From: Paenibacillus montanisoli
GTDB taxonomy: Bacteria; Bacillota; Bacilli; Paenibacillales; Paenibacillaceae
Direction of reading: 5' to 3'
Length of the DNA: 64,000 nucleotides
Assembly (NCBI RefSeq): GCF_003268025.1
Contig: NZ_QLUW01000002.1
Span: forward strand, 434,001 to 498,000
Part shown: positions 42,520-50,881 of the stretch, in pieces
Position numbering within the stretch: position 1 is the first letter of the stretch
Layout: every line of letters starts with the position of its first letter
Program-made: the position numbers and the translations under genes
The notes under the pieces: generated by a model
What the model was told of the DNA's origin: nothing
The model's input: only the letters and a program-made list of their open reading frames with translations
Database searches by the model: none

Positions 42520-42535
42520 TGCAATTTCGGTGCCA
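42520..42535 (-). promoter_or_regulatory. Sigma-54 promoter of the YodT-like operon
   Basis: Minus strand TGGCAC-CGAAA-TTGCA, matching -24/-12 consensus. The start codon lies 41 bases further. Its -24 box is 33 bases from that of the opposite promoter. Confidence 0.9.
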
Positions 42536-42567
42536 ATTAGGTGACAAATCCGGCAATGCTGCGCATC

Positions 42568-42583
42568 TGGCATTGATTTTGCA
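42568..42583 (+). promoter_or_regulatory. Sigma-54 promoter of ablB
   Basis: TGGCAT-TGATT-TTGCA on the plus strand, 45 bases before the acetyltransferase ATG. Confidence 0.87.
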
Positions 42584-42627
42584 TCCACCCGGTGTAGAAT
42601 AGCGGAAACGGGATTGGAGGATACGGC

Positions 42628-43500
42628 ATGACGATCGATGCACATGATGAGAAGTACTATACAATGGAGACCATTCAAGAGCCCGAATTTACCTTGCACG
42701 TGTGCAAGGATTATTTTAATAAACGGCTTCGTGTCGATGATTACCTGGGAAATGTTCAAGCCATATGTCTGCGGCTGGCCGAAATGATGGAGAGCCATCC
42801 GTTTACGAAGCTGTTCGTGAAGGCACGTGATGAGCATTGGCGTGCTTTTGCCGCAAGGGGGTTTATGCTGGAAGGGATCTATAATGGGTATTTTGACGGA
42901 CGAGACGCCTACTGCATGGCAAAATATAACGAGCTCGAGCGGCGCACAAGCGACCATTGGATCGAAGAGGACCGGATTCTGGAGCAGGTGCTGGCGCTCG
43001 CGCCAAGAAGAGAGCGAGATCCGCTTCCTGAAGGCTTTACGCTTCGCCAAGGGACGACGTCCGATGCGGCAGATCTCGCTGCCTTATACGGACTTATTTT
43101 TCAAACCTACCCCATTCCAATGAACGAAGAGGCTTATGTCGCCCATGTGATGGAGGAAGGCACCGTGTTCTACGTCGTGGAGCACGAAGGCAAACTGATC
43201 AGCGCGGCATCCGCCGAAATCAACGGCGTTTACCGCAATGCGGAAATGACCGACTGCGTCACGCTGCCCGCCTACAGAGGATATGGCTTGATGCGGCAGC
43301 TGCTGCATGCGCTTGAAGAGGAATTGCTGCGCCGTAACATCCGCACCGCTTACTCGCTGTCAAGAGCACTCTCCTTCGGGATGAACGCCGTCCTTGCCCA
43401 GCTCGGCTACGAATACCAAGGCCGGCTTACGAAAAACTGCGATATTTACGACAAATTCGAAGATATGAATTTATGGTGCAAAACGCTGCAGGACAGCTAG
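42628..43500 (+). CDS. ablB: Beta-lysine N6-acetyltransferase (AblB/YodP family)
   Basis: 290 residues: an N-terminal domain of about 125 residues (FTLHVCKDYFNKRLRVDDY, KLFVKARDEHWRAFAARGF) typical of AblB, and a C-terminal GNAT domain with acetyl-CoA loop LPAYRGYGLMRQLL (about 212-225). AblB transfers acetyl to the N6 amine of beta-lysine. In archaea the product is an osmolyte; here it lies with degradative genes. Own sigma-54 promoter, read away from the YodT-like operon and toward rpoN. GGAGGATA before the ATG. Confidence 0.93.
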   Translation: MTIDAHDEKYYTMETIQEPEFTLHVCKDYFNKRLRVDDYLGNVQAICLRLAEMMESHPFTKLFVKARDEHWRAFAARGFMLEGIYNGYFDGRDAYCMAKYNELERRTSDHWIEEDRILEQVLALAPRRERDPLPEGFTLRQGTTSDAADLAALYGLIFQTYPIPMNEEAYVAHVMEEGTVFYVVEHEGKLISAASAEINGVYRNAEMTDCVTLPAYRGYGLMRQLLHALEEELLRRNIRTAYSLSRALSFGMNAVLAQLGYEYQGRLTKNCDIYDKFEDMNLWCKTLQDS

Positions 43501-43507
43501 CCAGCGG

Positions 43508-44833
43508 CTAGTCTGCCCCATGCTCCTTCGCTCGTTTGCGCTTGAAGGAACTGGCGATGCCGAGCTCCTCCCGGTATTTGGCGACCGTTCTGCGGGAGAT
43601 CGGCACGCCATTCTCTTCAAGCAGCCGGGCGAGCTGCTGGTCGGAGTAAGGCGCTTCGCAAGGCTCCTGCTTCACCAGCTCCCGAATGCTCGCCTTCACG
43701 CTTTCCGCTGACGATGCATCATCTTCGCCTGCGCCGAAGCCGGAAGGAAAAAAATAGCTAAGCGCGTAAGTTCCCCATGGCGTCTGCGCGTATTTGCCGG
43801 AGGTCGCGCGGCTGACGGTAGATTCGTGCACCCCGACCTTTTCCGCGATTTGCCTCAGCACCATAGGCTTCAAGTAAGCGGAACCACTGCGAAAGAAAGC
43901 CTCCTGCTCCTCCACGATCGCTCTGGTCACCCGGAGAAGGGTCAGCCTTCGCTGCTCCAGGCATTTGATCAGGAAAGCGGCTGCGCTTCGTTTGGCAGCC
44001 ATAAAACGGCCGGCCTCATGCGTCCTGCCGAGCTCCTGCACCATGCCTTCATACTGGGCATTCATCGTCAGTCTCGGCGCCGCCGGTTCCCGTATCGATA
44101 CGACGAATTGATCCCCTGCCGATCGGACAAGCACGTCAGGGACGATAATGTCCGCATGATCCGATCCGTACGCCGCGCCGGGACGCGGATGAAGCGATTT
44201 GATCAAATGGACGGCGGCAACGATTTCCTCTTGCTTGGCATGCAGCATTTTGGCCAGTTTCGGAATCTGCACCTCCGCGATTTCCTCCAGATGCGATGTA
44301 ATTAATGCCGTTAATAACGAACTTCCGGCTCCCGACCGATCGAGCTGAAGCTGCAAGCACTCCGCCAAATTTCTTGCACCGACGCCAGCCGGCTCAAGGC
44401 TTTGCACATAATGCAGCGCTTGCGATACCATCTGCGGCTGGGCCTGAAGCGCTTTTGCCAACTGATCGACCGTAACGTCCAGATAACCGTTGGCGTCCAA
44501 ATTCCCGATGATGTAATAGACGATTTTTTTTAGCTCCTGCGAAAGGCCGTCATCGAAGCGGACCTGCTCCTTCAGATGGCGTTCCAGCGACAGCTCCCGG
44601 ACTGCGATATAGTCTAGCGGGTCCGCTTGCTTTGCTGAACGGGGCCGATCGGCACCTGCAAACACCGTTTCCTCGGCTTCCAGAAACGGATTTTGCTCGA
44701 GCTCCTCGCGAAGCAGCTCAAGCAGCTCGACGGTCGGCAGCTGCAAAATTTTAATCGCTTGCTGCAGCTGCGGCGACATATGCATGTGCTGCTTCTGCTG
44801 CTGGAACATCCCTAATCCATATCGCGAAGACAT
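43508..44833 (-). CDS. rpoN: RNA polymerase sigma-54 factor
   Basis: 441 residues. Region I at the N-terminus is glutamine- and leucine-rich (MSPQLQQAIKILQLPTVELL); the core-binding middle and DNA-binding domain follow. The RpoN box is seen as ARRTVAKYREELG with one change (SRRTVAKYREELG) near residue 417, and a helix-turn-helix region (IAEKVGVHESTVSRATSGKY) before it. AAGGTG precedes the ATG. The gene is 51 bases after the aldehyde dehydrogenase gene and may be read from the sigma-54 promoter at 47749. Only sigma-54 gene in the window. Confidence 0.95.
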   Translation of the reverse strand: MSSRYGLGMFQQQKQHMHMSPQLQQAIKILQLPTVELLELLREELEQNPFLEAEETVFAGADRPRSAKQADPLDYIAVRELSLERHLKEQVRFDDGLSQELKKIVYYIIGNLDANGYLDVTVDQLAKALQAQPQMVSQALHYVQSLEPAGVGARNLAECLQLQLDRSGAGSSLLTALITSHLEEIAEVQIPKLAKMLHAKQEEIVAAVHLIKSLHPRPGAAYGSDHADIIVPDVLVRSAGDQFVVSIREPAAPRLTMNAQYEGMVQELGRTHEAGRFMAAKRSAAAFLIKCLEQRRLTLLRVTRAIVEEQEAFFRSGSAYLKPMVLRQIAEKVGVHESTVSRATSGKYAQTPWGTYALSYFFPSGFGAGEDDASSAESVKASIRELVKQEPCEAPYSDQQLARLLEENGVPISRRTVAKYREELGIASSFKRKRAKEHGAD

Positions 44834-44884
44834 TGTCGGATCACCTTCTATACAGTCGGTTTCCTATAGTGTATTCCGGTTAGG

Positions 44885-46306
44885 CTAGGTCCGATTAATC
44901 ATTACCGTCTTGAGCTCCGTCATTTCTTCGACCGCGTATTTGACGCCCTCGCGCCCGAGACCGCTCTCCTTCACGCCTCCATATGGCATGTTATCCACTC
45001 GGAAGGTTGGAATATCGTTGATCATGACCCCGCCGACATGGAGCCGCTCCGCTGCGTTCATCGCCGTATGAATGTTGTCCGTGTAAATGCCGGCATGCAG
45101 GCCGTATCTGGAATCGTTGATCAGCTCAATGCCCTCATCCACATGATTAATGCGGTTAATTAACACTATCGGGGCAAAAGCTTCCTCGCACGACACTCTC
45201 GCCGTTCGATCCACATCGAGCAGCACAGTCGGCTGCAGCATGCGGCCTGATGATGTGCCTCCGCATGCAAGAGTCGCCCCCTTGCCGACCGCCTCCTCGA
45301 TCCATTCCAAGGCTCTGCCGACGTCACCCGGCGTAATCATCGCGGACAGATCCGTTTCCTCGTCAAGTGGATCGCCGATCTTCAGCTTCTCCGCTGCGGC
45401 GGTAAATCCGGCGACGAACGCATCGTAAATCTCCGTATGCACGTAAATCCGCTGGAGCGAGATACAGACTTGACCCTGGTAGGAGAATGAGCCGACTACG
45501 CAGCGCGGAATGATTTTAGACAGATTGACGCCCTTGTCGATAATGAGCGCGGAGTTCGAGCCCAGCTCAAGCGAAACGCGCTTCAAGCCCGCCCGGTTGC
45601 GGATGCCGATCCCGACCTTAGGGCTGCCGGTGAACGAGATGCCCTTCACCCGATCATCCTTGACGATCGTATCCCCGATGACGGAGCCGGAGCCTGTGAC
45701 TACGTTGAGCGCACCTGCGGGGAGCCCCGCTTCCTCCAGCAATTCGGCCAGGAAGAAAGCGGATAACGGCGTTTGCGATGCGGGCTTGAGCACGATCGTG
45801 TTGCCTGCCGCGATGGCGGGACCGACTTTGTGCGCAACCAGGTTCATCGGAAAATTAAACGGCGTAATCGCGCCGACGACGCCGATCGGCTCTCTCACCG
45901 TATAGGCGATCCTTCCTTCGCCGCCCGGCGCCGCGTCAAGCGGGATCATTTCCCCGCTTAGCCGTTTCGCTTCCTCCGCGGCGAACTTGTACGTCTGGAT
46001 CGTACGGTCGACCTCGGCTCTTGCCGTCTTGATCGGTTTAGCCGCTTCCGTTGCGATGATGCGCGCGGCTTCCTCCGCTCGCTCCGCAAGCAGCCGGCTA
46101 AGCCGTTCCAGTATAGCCGCGCGCCGGTGGGCAGGGAGCTTCGCCATCTCGCCTCTTGCGCGATAGGCCGCTTCAATAGCCTGTTCCGTCTCTTCCGGAC
46201 CGGCCATGGGGATTTCGGCGATCGCTTCTCCCGAATAGGGTGAAGCAAGCTCCGCGTACGATTTTGCCTCCAGCCATTGACCGCCGATATACAGCTTTTT
46301 TTTCAT
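44885..46306 (-). CDS. Aldehyde dehydrogenase, probable succinate-semialdehyde dehydrogenase
   Basis: 473 residues, NAD(P)-dependent aldehyde dehydrogenase fold. The catalytic glutamate lies in RVSLELGSNSALII (about 250) and the cysteine in YQGQVCISLQRIYVH (about 283). Cofactor motif FTGSPKVG is around 228. It resembles several semialdehyde dehydrogenases. Since the 4-aminobutyrate aminotransferase gene lies directly upstream (16 bases), the likely substrate is succinate semialdehyde; lactaldehyde-type enzymes are the main alternative. Confidence 0.85.
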   Translation of the reverse strand: MKKKLYIGGQWLEAKSYAELASPYSGEAIAEIPMAGPEETEQAIEAAYRARGEMAKLPAHRRAAILERLSRLLAERAEEAARIIATEAAKPIKTARAEVDRTIQTYKFAAEEAKRLSGEMIPLDAAPGGEGRIAYTVREPIGVVGAITPFNFPMNLVAHKVGPAIAAGNTIVLKPASQTPLSAFFLAELLEEAGLPAGALNVVTGSGSVIGDTIVKDDRVKGISFTGSPKVGIGIRNRAGLKRVSLELGSNSALIIDKGVNLSKIIPRCVVGSFSYQGQVCISLQRIYVHTEIYDAFVAGFTAAAEKLKIGDPLDEETDLSAMITPGDVGRALEWIEEAVGKGATLACGGTSSGRMLQPTVLLDVDRTARVSCEEAFAPIVLINRINHVDEGIELINDSRYGLHAGIYTDNIHTAMNAAERLHVGGVMINDIPTFRVDNMPYGGVKESGLGREGVKYAVEEMTELKTVMINRT

Positions 46307-46321
46307 GTTGCTCTTATCCCC

Positions 46322-47683
46322 CTATCGGTTCGATTCATCTTCTCTATCCAATTGCCGGATGATGCCTGATAAGATATCCAATCCTTCCTCCAGCTGCTCA
46401 TCCGTGATGACGAGCGGCGTTAGGAAGCGGATCACGTTGCCATGAATGCCGGCGCTTAGCACGATGACTCCCGCCTCATAAGATGCTTTGACAAGCCGTG
46501 CAACGAAGTCTTTCATGGGCTTGCCGGTAGACGGATGAATGAACTCAACCGCGCACATCGCCCCTAAGCCTCTTACCTCCGCAATGACCGGAACCTGCTC
46601 CTTAAGCGCAGAGAAGCAGCTGACGATGCGCATGCCGATCGCGCGCGCCCGGCCGCAGAGCTGTTCCCGTTCAATCTTATCGATCACGGCTAGCGCGGCT
46701 GCGCAGCCCAGCGGGCTGCCTCCATAGGTTCCGCCGATTTCCCCGGGTGCAGGCGCATCCATAATCTCGGCCCTGCCGGTTACGGCGCTGATCGGAACGC
46801 CGGCCGCAATCGATTTGGACATCGTAATCATATCCGGCTCTATGCCGAAATAGCTCGCGGCAAACATCGTGCCGGTTCGGCCGAAGCCCGTCTGGATTTC
46901 ATCGCAAATAAAGAGGATCCCGTTTCGCTTGCAAATCTCATAGATGCCCTGCACGAACGATACCGGCGGAACGATAAAGCCGCCTTCCCCCTGAACGGGC
47001 TCCATGATCACGGCAGCCAGCTCCTCCGGCGCCGCTTCCGTCAGCAGAAAATCCTCGAATTGCTTGACGCAGTACGCGGCGTACTGCTCTTCGGTCAGCT
47101 CCCGAGGCCGGTGCAGCGGATAGGGATAGGCCGCTTTATAGACCGCCGGGGCGAAAGGACCCATTTTGAATTTATAAGGCTTGACTTTGCTCGTGAGCGA
47201 CATGCCGAGCAGCGTGCGCCCGTGAAAACCTCGCGTGAACGAAACGATGCCGGGCTTCCCCGTAAATTTGCGCGCAATCTTAACGGCATTCTCCACCGCT
47301 TCCGCCCCGCTGTTCAGCAGGATGGTTTTCTTCGGATAATCGCCCGGCGTAAGCGCCGCAAGTTTCTCCGCCAATTGGATGTACGGCTCATACATCGCCA
47401 CATGGAAGCTGGTATGAATGTACTGCGCGGCTTGCGTTTGCAGCGCCTGAACGACTTCCGGCGGGCAGTGCCCGACATTCAGCGTGCCGATCGCGCCGGC
47501 AAAGTCCAGAAACAGATTCCCGTCAACGTCCGTCACCTGCGCGCCTTGCGCCCGTTCCACGAAGACCGGCGTCGTATTGCCGATGCCAAGAGGCACTGCT
47601 TGCTTTCGTCTCTCCAGCAGCGCTCTTGTCTTAGGACCAGGAAATTCGCCCGAAACCTTCACATACGTTCTCTGCTTATCCAT
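46322..47683 (-). CDS. gabT: 4-Aminobutyrate aminotransferase (GabT-like)
   Basis: 453 residues. Class III aminotransferase with GAEAVENAVKIARKFTG (about 125-141), EPVQGEGGFIVPP (about 225), FICDEIQTGFGRTG (about 257) and the PLP lysine in MSKSIAAGVP (about 286). This set is close to GabT and puuE. It would turn 4-aminobutyrate into succinate semialdehyde. The reading frame is open 32 codons upstream, but AAGGAG before ATG 47683 sets the start. A near-consensus sigma-54 promoter lies 66 bases upstream. Related ornithine or 5-aminovalerate aminotransferase activity is the alternative. Confidence 0.9.
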   Translation of the reverse strand: MDKQRTYVKVSGEFPGPKTRALLERRKQAVPLGIGNTTPVFVERAQGAQVTDVDGNLFLDFAGAIGTLNVGHCPPEVVQALQTQAAQYIHTSFHVAMYEPYIQLAEKLAALTPGDYPKKTILLNSGAEAVENAVKIARKFTGKPGIVSFTRGFHGRTLLGMSLTSKVKPYKFKMGPFAPAVYKAAYPYPLHRPRELTEEQYAAYCVKQFEDFLLTEAAPEELAAVIMEPVQGEGGFIVPPVSFVQGIYEICKRNGILFICDEIQTGFGRTGTMFAASYFGIEPDMITMSKSIAAGVPISAVTGRAEIMDAPAPGEIGGTYGGSPLGCAAALAVIDKIEREQLCGRARAIGMRIVSCFSALKEQVPVIAEVRGLGAMCAVEFIHPSTGKPMKDFVARLVKASYEAGVIVLSAGIHGNVIRFLTPLVITDEQLEEGLDILSGIIRQLDREDESNR

Positions 47684-47748
47684 CCATGCTCTCCTTCCGC
47701 GCCACGCGCGCGAACTGGTTAGGTCCTCGCCCTTCTGCCTGCCGTACT

Positions 47749-47764
47749 TGCAAAATTCATGCCA
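47749..47764 (-). promoter_or_regulatory. Sigma-54 promoter of gabT operon
   Basis: Minus strand TGGCAT-GAATT-TTGCA. It probably reads gabT, the dehydrogenase gene and possibly rpoN. Confidence 0.87.
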
Positions 47765-47803
47765 ACAATCGGTGTCCATAAGATGGTATCGACAATTATA
47801 TCG

Positions 47804-47832
47804 TTGATTGTATGGATTTGCACTGCTAAAAT
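47804..47832 (+). promoter_or_regulatory. Sigma-A promoter of azlCD
   Basis: TTGATT, 17-base spacer, TAAAAT, 34 bases before the azlC start. No sigma-54 element faces this operon. Confidence 0.65.
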
Positions 47833-47865
47833 GGCATGTAAACCTTTTTAGGAGAATTAGCTAAC

Positions 47866-48582
47866 ATGACAAGTAAACGCGAGCTGCTGAAGGCGTTTCG
47901 TGCCGCCTTTCCGTCTACAATCCCTATTTTTGCCGGTTTTCTGTTCTTGGGGACCGCATATGGCATCTACATGAACGTATCGGGGTTTGATGCGGTATAC
48001 CCGATTCTTATGAGCCTGCTTATATTCGCGGGATCCATGGAATTCGTTGCGGTCAATCTGCTGCTTGGCGCATTCAATCCATTGGGCGCTCTATTTCTCA
48101 CCTTAATGGTGAACGCACGGCATCTGTTTTATGGCATCTCCATGCTTGAAAAGTACAAAGGAACCGGGCTAAAAAAAGCTTATCTCATTTTCGGCATGTG
48201 CGATGAATCGTTCTCCATCAATTACGCGGCGACTGTACCGCAAGATGTGAATAAAGGCTGGTACATGTTCTTCGTAACGGTGCTCAATCATTGTTATTGG
48301 GTGCTTGGAGCAGCAATTGGAGGGCTTTTCGGGTCGATGGTTCAAGTCAATCTCGAAGGGCTGGAATTTGTGATGACAGCGCTATTCGTGGTGATCTTCA
48401 TGGAACAATGGAAGAAGGAGACTTCCCGCCACAGCGCGTTATTAGGGCTGGGGGTAGCCTCGCTATGCCTCTATGTTTTTGGCAGCGACCGCTTCATTAT
48501 TCCTTCCATGGTCATCATGATCGGCGGACTTACGTTATTGAGAGGCCAATTAGAGAAAACAGGAGAACGAGCATGGCAATGA
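47866..48582 (+). CDS. azlC: AzlC-family branched-chain amino acid exporter, large subunit
   Basis: 238 residues, six to eight membrane helices. Family pattern: [26 protein letters not shown] at the start, [17 protein letters not shown], and [15 protein letters not shown] (AzlC signature with N-A-R-H). AzlC and AzlD form an exporter for branched-chain amino acids and analogues. Strong AGGAGA before the ATG. Its last codons overlap azlD by ten bases. Confidence 0.93.
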   Translation: MTSKRELLKAFRAAFPSTIPIFAGFLFLGTAYGIYMNVSGFDAVYPILMSLLIFAGSMEFVAVNLLLGAFNPLGALFLTLMVNARHLFYGISMLEKYKGTGLKKAYLIFGMCDESFSINYAATVPQDVNKGWYMFFVTVLNHCYWVLGAAIGGLFGSMVQVNLEGLEFVMTALFVVIFMEQWKKETSRHSALLGLGVASLCLYVFGSDRFIIPSMVIMIGGLTLLRGQLEKTGERAWQ

Positions 48583-48899
48583 CGCAATTCGAACAAATCG
48601 TTACAATCGGCATGGTCGTTTTGGGGACGATGGCAACCCGATTTATCCCATTTCTGATTTTCCCTCCAGGACGCCCTACGCCAAGTTATGTACAATATCT
48701 CGGCAAAGTACTGCCTGCTGCGGCGCTAGGGCTGCTGGTTGTCTATAGCATCAAAGACGTCACCTTCTTATCCGGCATACACGGGGTTCCCGAACTCATT
48801 TCCATTATCATCGTTGCCGGGCTCCACAATTGGAAGAGAAACATGTTTTTATCCATAGCCGGCGGTACGCTGGTCTATATGATCCTTGTGCAAAATTGA
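48573..48899 (+). CDS. azlD: AzlD-family exporter subunit
   Basis: 108 residues, four helices, with [20 protein letters not shown] (about 18-37) and [16 protein letters not shown] typical of AzlD. AGGAGAACGAGC precedes the ATG, which lies inside the end of azlC. Works with AzlC. Confidence 0.92.
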   Translation: MAMTQFEQIVTIGMVVLGTMATRFIPFLIFPPGRPTPSYVQYLGKVLPAAALGLLVVYSIKDVTFLSGIHGVPELISIIIVAGLHNWKRNMFLSIAGGTLVYMILVQN

Positions 48900-48900
48900 A

Positions 48901-48948
48901 ATGGATAGAGCATCGGAACCATCCCGGTGCTCTATCCATTATTTTTTG
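48901..48948 (+). terminator. Intrinsic terminator of azlCD
   Basis: ATGGATAGAGCA pairs with TGCTCTATCCAT, followed by TATTTTTTGC. The weaker reverse T tract could also serve the convergent chorismate mutase gene. Confidence 0.85.
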
Positions 48949-48956
48949 CTTCGTAT

Positions 48957-49247
48957 TCAGCTGGAAACGCGCTCGGATCTTAATTCCTCGTGCCGGGCAA
49001 TCACCTGATCCATAATGCATCGGAATATCGCTGCCGCATTGCCGGCATGCAGCCCGCTTAATTTAGCCAGTTCTTCGATCTTCTTAAACTGCAGCGCTTC
49101 CCGGCCCGGGTCTTGGGCTTGCAGGCAGTGAGCCGCTTTATATTTGCCTACCTCTTCGGTAATTTGGAACCGTTTGGCCAGCAGCGCAACCAGTTCGTGG
49201 TCAATTTCATCGATTTGTTGTCTTAGATGATCCAGCTTCATTGTCAT
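48957..49247 (-). CDS. AroQ-type chorismate mutase
   Basis: 96 residues, all-helical. It follows the AroQ pattern: LRQQIDEIDHELVALLAKRF (residues 6-25; first Arg, Ile-Asp and second Arg of the active site), the KYKAAH segment (Lys) and PGREALQFKKIEEL (helix 2-3 junction). It converts chorismate to prephenate, for phenylalanine and tyrosine synthesis. The frame extends 24 codons further, but GGAGAGG before ATG 49247 decides the start. Single gene. Confidence 0.85.
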   Translation of the reverse strand: MTMKLDHLRQQIDEIDHELVALLAKRFQITEEVGKYKAAHCLQAQDPGREALQFKKIEELAKLSGLHAGNAAAIFRCIMDQVIARHEELRSERVSS

Positions 49248-49390
49248 ACGTTGCCTCTCCTTAGCCGATAGTCGTGCGCCCGCGGTCTCGTAGTTTCGTG
49301 CTTTGACGCTTCTTTGCAATAAAGCAAGTTTCCTACTAGATTACCACAGAATGAGCGGATTTGTAAGTGTCCGTCGGCCGTTAAATGCTG

Positions 49391-50191
49391 CTATCTAACA
49401 ATCCGAATCATCTGCACGACCGGCCTGCTGTCGCCGGGAAGCAAAGCTTCTGCGATTTGCAGCTGCGACGAGCCGTCACCGTCCAAGAAAATGCCGTCCG
49501 AGAGCCGCCCTTCTCCGACGCGTTCGAGGATTGCCGCGCGGAAATCCGCAAGCGTCCCTTTCGTGCTGCTGACTATGAGATAGACTTCGCCCGCGAAGTC
49601 ATATACAACTGCGGAGCGAAGCCGGTTATCGTCCATATAAGGGGCATGCTGTTTTGCCGCTTCGGCGAACCATTCCTCATCGCGTCCAAGAAGCATGCTG
49701 ATGCCGCCCTGCGCCCAAAACTTCGATCGATCCGTCACCTGCAGCTCGGAAGCATTCGAAACGATTTGGACGCTAAGTTGATTTGCCGCACCGTCCCAAA
49801 CGAGCGTGCCGCGCGGATATTTCGTATTTTCGACGCCGGAGCCGTAGCTGTCATTTTCGCCGGCGACCGGATTGCCATTGACGACCGCCATGCTCAGCAG
49901 CTGCTGCTCATAGAAGAAACCGCCGTTGATGCCGTAATAATCGGATAACGTAACATTTTGCCGCACGGCCTCTAGGGTCACGTTCGCGGGATCGGTCTTC
50001 ACGACATGAAGGATGAACCCGTTGGATGCCTTCACTTCCTTGTACTGGTAGTCATGCGCCGGGAAACGCACAATTCTAGGCGTCTGATTCGAGCTCAGCA
50101 CCTTTGCCATAACTATCAGCATTCCACCTAAAATGAGGGATAGACCAAGCATAATAAGCGAGCTTCGAACAATTATGTATCGCGTGATCAT
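49391..50191 (-). CDS. Phosphodiester glycosidase (NAGPA) domain membrane-anchored protein
   Basis: 266 residues. One membrane helix at about 10-32, then an NAGPA domain outside the membrane: YGINGGFF (about 87-94), RSAVVYDF and the DGIFLDGDGSSQLQIA motif (about 238-253). Such domains hydrolyse sugar-phosphodiesters or process exopolysaccharide, as in bacterial exopolysaccharide or cell-wall carriers. AGAAGGCGG before the ATG. A 29-codon frame (50219) lies 27 bases upstream on the same strand. Confidence 0.88.
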   Translation of the reverse strand: MITRYIIVRSSLIMLGLSLILGGMLIVMAKVLSSNQTPRIVRFPAHDYQYKEVKASNGFILHVVKTDPANVTLEAVRQNVTLSDYYGINGGFFYEQQLLSMAVVNGNPVAGENDSYGSGVENTKYPRGTLVWDGAANQLSVQIVSNASELQVTDRSKFWAQGGISMLLGRDEEWFAEAAKQHAPYMDDNRLRSAVVYDFAGEVYLIVSSTKGTLADFRAAILERVGEGRLSDGIFLDGDGSSQLQIAEALLPGDSRPVVQMIRIVR

Positions 50192-50218
50192 TTTTTACCG
50201 CCTTCTATTCGGGTCATG

Positions 50219-50308
50219 TTACATGGACTGAACTTGTATCCAAATCCATACGAGAAACGCCAGCATGAGTGCGCAAACGATATAGACGGCTGCCATGATG
50301 CCTTTCAT
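50219..50308 (-). CDS. Tiny membrane protein, 29 residues
   Basis: MKGIMAAVYIVCALMLAFLV followed by nine more residues, essentially one membrane helix with a short tail ending WIQVQSM. GGAGAGGG lies seven bases before the ATG, a very good site for such a small frame. Same direction as the NAGPA gene and probably co-transcribed. No known family. Confidence 0.55.
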   Translation of the reverse strand: MKGIMAAVYIVCALMLAFLVWIWIQVQSM

Positions 50309-50454
50309 TCTATCACCCTCTCCATGCCGATTACGATATAACAGACTGCATGAAACGTCAAAAAGTTGCTTTCCGGAGAGGATATCTCAGCCTTGATCGC
50401 GAAAAAATGGTAGTATAGAAACGGGTCGATACCGCATGCAAGGAGGACAACCAC

Positions 50455-50820
50455 GTGACGAATCACCAAGGCATCCACACGCCCGAAGGCATCGAAATGC
50501 TAAAGAAGGTCCGCGGCATCTGCGGCAAGCTGCCCGAAACGACCGAAGTGATCGACGGATTCGGGCATACGACATTCAAAGTAAAAGACAAATCATTCAT
50601 CATCATGAGCGATCACGGCATGACCTTTAAGTCGGATTTGGAAAATCAGGAAATCCTGCTTCAGCAGGAGCAATTCTATAAGCCGCCTTATATCGGACAC
50701 CGCGGCTGGATCGGCGTAAACGCGCCGAAGGATTGGGAGCAAATGGCCATTCTGCTGAAGGAAGCGTATTTGCACGCTGCTCCCAAACGGCTCGTCAAAC
50801 AGCTGCTGGAGTCGGAATGA
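50455..50820 (+). CDS. MmcQ/YjbR family DNA-binding-fold protein
   Basis: 121 residues. MmcQ/YjbR (DUF419) fold: LPETTEVIDGFGHTTFKVKD (about 26-45), then GWIGVNAPKDWEQ (about 84-96) and a C-terminal helix ending AAPKRLVKQLL. The family has a DNA-binding-like fold of unclear role. The GTG start follows AAGGAGG. Single gene with a bidirectional terminator. Confidence 0.88.
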   Translation: MTNHQGIHTPEGIEMLKKVRGICGKLPETTEVIDGFGHTTFKVKDKSFIIMSDHGMTFKSDLENQEILLQQEQFYKPPYIGHRGWIGVNAPKDWEQMAILLKEAYLHAAPKRLVKQLLESE

Positions 50821-50840
50821 CGCCGCTCGCACTAACGAAG

Positions 50841-50869
50841 AAAGGCACTCCGTGACCGGAGTGCCTTTT
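50841..50869. terminator. Bidirectional terminator
   Basis: AAAGGCACTCCG-TGAC-CGGAGTGCCTTTT between the YjbR and glycosidase genes. Confidence 0.9.
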
Positions 50870-50881
50870 GTCTGCCAAAGC

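Noticed and set aside
47765-47865. Sigma-54 promoter for azlCD
   Set aside because: The only TTGCA on this strand (47818-47822 region) lacks a GG at -24; a sigma-A promoter with 17-base spacing fits better.
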